Below, piece after piece: positions 61,868-64,000 of a stretch of DNA of 64,000 nucleotides (positions are counted from its first letter, which is position 1; each line of letters begins with the position of its first letter). A program made the position numbers and the translations under genes. Under the pieces are notes generated by a model that was not told the origin of the DNA, searched no databases, and worked only from the letters and a program-made list of their open reading frames with translations. Source of the stretch: CAVZVW01 sp963778845 (GTDB taxonomy: Bacteria; Actinomycetota; Actinomycetes; Actinomycetales; Kineosporiaceae). The stretch covers positions 372,001-436,000 of the forward strand of contig CAVZVW010000009.1 in NCBI GenBank assembly GCA_963778845.1, read 5' to 3'.

Positions 61868-64000
61868 ATGGCCAGGCCGGAGGACCTCACCGGCCCACCG
61901 ACGACGTTGCGCCGGGGAAAGCCACCCCGAGGGGAACGGCAGGACCCGCTGGACCGCTTCGGCGCGCTGTACCCGTTCCAGCTCGACGAGTTCCAGGTGC
62001 GTGCCTGCCAGGCGCTGCTCGGCGGGCGCGGAGTGCTCGTGGCCGCCCCCACCGGGTCGGGCAAGACCGTGGTGGGCGAGTTCGCCGTCGACCTGGCCCT
62101 GAGCAGCGGTCGCAAGGCCTTCTACACCACGCCCATCAAGGCGCTGAGCAACCAGAAGTACGCCGACCTCGTGCGCCGTTACGGTGCCGAGCGCGTAGGC
62201 CTGCTCACGGGGGACAACACGGTCAACAGCGAGGCCCCCGCGGTCGTCATGACCACCGAGGTGCTGCGCAACATGCTCTACGCCGACTCCCCGACGCTGG
62301 CCGGGCTGGGGTACGTGGTCATGGACGAGGTGCACTACCTCGCCGACCGGTTCCGCGGCGCGGTCTGGGAAGAGGTGATCATCCACCTGCCGGACGACGT
62401 CCTCGTCGTGTCGCTGTCGGCGACCGTCAGCAACGCCGAGGAGTTCGGGGCGTGGCTGGACACGGTGCGCGGCGACACCGAGGTCGTGGTGTCGGAGCAC
62501 CGGCCGGTACCGCTGTGGCAGCACGTGATGGTGGGCAGGCGCCTGTACGACCTGTTCATCGACGAGACCGGCGAACCCGTCGCGCTCGCGCACCCAGAGC
62601 CGGGAGCCGACAGCGCACAGGGGCGGGTCAACCCGGAGCTGCGCCGGCTGGCCCGCGAGCTCGAACGCCCCGACCGCGCCGGCCGCCGCAACGGCCGCGG
62701 CCGGTCGGGTGGTCTCGGGCCGCCGCGGTCGCGCGGTCGCAGCCCGGCGACACCCAGCCGGGCCGAGACGGTGACCGCGCTGGACGGCGCGGGCCTGCTG
62801 CCCGCGATCTGCTTCGTCTTCAGCCGCGCCGGCTGCGAGGCGGCCGTCGCGCAGTGCCGCGCGCTCGGCGTCCGCCTCACCTCGGGCCCGGAGCGCGAGG
62901 AGATCCGGCGGGTCGTGGAGGCGCGATGCTCCGACATCCCCGACGAGGACCTCGCGGTGCTCGGCTTCTGGGAGTGGGCCGAGTCGCTGGAGCGGGGGCT
63001 CGCCGCCCACCACGCGGGGCTGCTCCCGAGCTTCAAGGAGGTGGTGGAGGAGCTGTTCAGCCGTGGCCTGGTCAAGGCCGTGTTCGCCACCGAGACCCTC
63101 GCACTCGGGATCAACATGCCCGCCCGCAGCGTGGTGCTCGAGAAGCTCACCAAGTGGAACGGCGAGACCCATGCCGACGTGACGCCGGGGGAGTTCACCC
63201 AGCTCACCGGCCGCGCGGGGCGGCGCGGGATCGACGTCGAGGGTCATGCCGTCGTCGTGTGGCAGCAGGGTCTGGACCCCGAGGCCGTCGGGGGGCTGGC
63301 CTCGACCCGTACGTACCCGCTGCGGTCGAGCTTCCGCCCGACGTACAACATGGCCGTCAACCTCGTCGCCCAGGTCGGGCGTACGCGCGCCCGCGAGATC
63401 CTGGAGACGTCGTTCGCCCAGTTCCAGGCCGACCAGGCCGTGGTCGGGCTGGCGCGCCAGGCCCGCCGCCACGAGGAGGCGCTCGCGGGGTACGAGGAAG
63501 CGATGACCTGCCACCTCGGCGACTTCACCGAGTACGCGGCTGTCCGGCGGCGCATCGCCGAGCGCGAGGCCGAGCTGTCCCGGGCGGCCTCGCACGAGCG
63601 GCGGACCGACGCCGTGGCCTCGATGGAGCGGCTGCGCCGCGGCGACGTGATCCGCGTGCAGGCCGGCCGGCGTGCCGGGTGGGCGGTGGTCCTCGACGCG
63701 GGCGCCCCGGGCGACGCCGAGGGACCGCGGCCGACCGTGCTCACGGCCGACCGTCAGGTGCGCCGGCTGTCCCTGCTCGACGTCCCGAACGCGTTGGAGC
63801 CGCTGACCCGCGTCCCGATCCCCAAGTCGTTCAACGCGCGCAGCCCGGCGTCGCGCCGGGACCTGGCCTCGACGCTGCGCAACGTGCTGGCGGCCGCGCC
63901 GGAGGTCTCCTCGGCGCGCCGGGGGCGGTCGGCGGCGGCCGACGACGAGAGCCTCGCGCAGCTGCGCCGCCAGCTGCGCGCGCACCCCTGCCACGGGTGC
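61868..64000 (+). CDS. helY: Ski2-like DEVH-box helicase (HelY-like), C terminus beyond window
   Basis: At least 711 residues are visible; the gene runs off the window. Motif I is APTGSGKTVV, motif Ia TPIKALSNQKY, motif II MDEVHYLAD, motif III SLSATVSN, then the second RecA domain AICFVFSRAGCEA, FATETLALGINMPARSVV and motif VI QLTGRAGRRG. Between the two domains lies a basic, low-complexity stretch (RAGRRNGRGRSGGLGPPRSR). The C-terminal part is helicase-type beta barrel and helices. Superfamily 2 helicases of this class unwind RNA or DNA; in mycobacteria the homologue is called HelY. Confidence 0.9.
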   Translation, partial: MARPEDLTGPPTTLRRGKPPRGERQDPLDRFGALYPFQLDEFQVRACQALLGGRGVLVAAPTGSGKTVVGEFAVDLALSSGRKAFYTTPIKALSNQKYADLVRRYGAERVGLLTGDNTVNSEAPAVVMTTEVLRNMLYADSPTLAGLGYVVMDEVHYLADRFRGAVWEEVIIHLPDDVLVVSLSATVSNAEEFGAWLDTVRGDTEVVVSEHRPVPLWQHVMVGRRLYDLFIDETGEPVALAHPEPGADSAQGRVNPELRRLARELERPDRAGRRNGRGRSGGLGPPRSRGRSPATPSRAETVTALDGAGLLPAICFVFSRAGCEAAVAQCRALGVRLTSGPEREEIRRVVEARCSDIPDEDLAVLGFWEWAESLERGLAAHHAGLLPSFKEVVEELFSRGLVKAVFATETLALGINMPARSVVLEKLTKWNGETHADVTPGEFTQLTGRAGRRGIDVEGHAVVVWQQGLDPEAVGGLASTRTYPLRSSFRPTYNMAVNLVAQVGRTRAREILETSFAQFQADQAVVGLARQARRHEEALAGYEEAMTCHLGDFTEYAAVRRRIAEREAELSRAASHERRTDAVASMERLRRGDVIRVQAGRRAGWAVVLDAGAPGDAEGPRPTVLTADRQVRRLSLLDVPNALEPLTRVPIPKSFNARSPASRRDLASTLRNVLAAAPEVSSARRGRSAAADDESLAQLRRQLRAHPCHGC

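Overview
This window is chromosomal DNA of a very GC-rich actinomycete. Several markers agree: a complete Pup-proteasome locus (arc, dop, pup, prcB, prcA, pafA, pafB, pafC), the mycothiol ligase gene mshC, an F420-type luciferase-like oxidoreductase, frequent GTG starts and ATGA/GTGA stop-start overlaps. The gene order AKR, LLM oxidoreductase, uppP, phosphomutase, DUF3090, SCO1664-like, mshC, PAC2, metH and then recB-like, trmI, arc, dop, pup, prcBA, pafA, pafBC, tatAC, helicase is the conserved actinobacterial core order. I cannot name the genus from sequence alone.

Layout. 1-6.4 kb: an exported choice-of-anchor protein running off the left edge, a two-component group (receiver-only regulator, NarL-type regulator, histidine kinase), a CapA-like lipoprotein and a SRPBCC protein. 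6.4-11.5 kb: a catabolic block with a carbamoylase/allantoate-type M20 hydrolase, an amidase-signature enzyme and an M19 dipeptidase, then a CDF metal transporter. 11.5-14.6 kb: small genes, a wrecked ABC-2 exporter locus and a GNAT acetyltransferase. 14.6-18.9 kb: a secreted subtilase-like protein followed by a TPR-CHAT caspase-fold protease, separated by a large inverted repeat that buries the CHAT ribosome site. 19-24 kb: tRNA-Leu(GAG), an M20 peptidase, palindromic repeats, an ECF sigma/anti-sigma pair and small conserved genes. 24-36 kb: the core block from the aldo/keto reductase to metH and a HAD phosphatase. 36-42.4 kb: a complete peptide/nickel-type ABC importer in the order C-A-B-D-F. 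42.5-46 kb: a MacB/FtsX-type ABC system. 46-64 kb: RecB-like nuclease, tRNA methyltransferase, the Pup-proteasome region, twin-arginine translocase genes, a lipid kinase and a HelY-like helicase that runs off the right edge.

How the genes work together. Arc unfolds Pup-tagged proteins for the PrcA/PrcB 20S core. Dop deamidates the GGQ tail of Pup and PafA ligates it to targets. PafB and PafC form the WYL-domain transcription activator known from mycobacterial DNA-damage control. MshC and the nearby conserved genes belong to a mycothiol/cell-wall housekeeping block.

Two cross-cutting observations stand out. First, several well-conserved genes (dop, prcB, DUF3090) each carry what looks like exactly one extra base, metH has an in-frame TGA in a linker, and an ABC locus has several lesions. 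Either the assembly carries indels here or the locus is decaying. Second, a 25-bp imperfect palindrome recurs in three clusters, each lying between two convergent genes, which fits a dispersed REP-like or bidirectional terminator element. The most likely place for an uncharacterised system is the subtilase/CHAT pair with its embedded hairpin.
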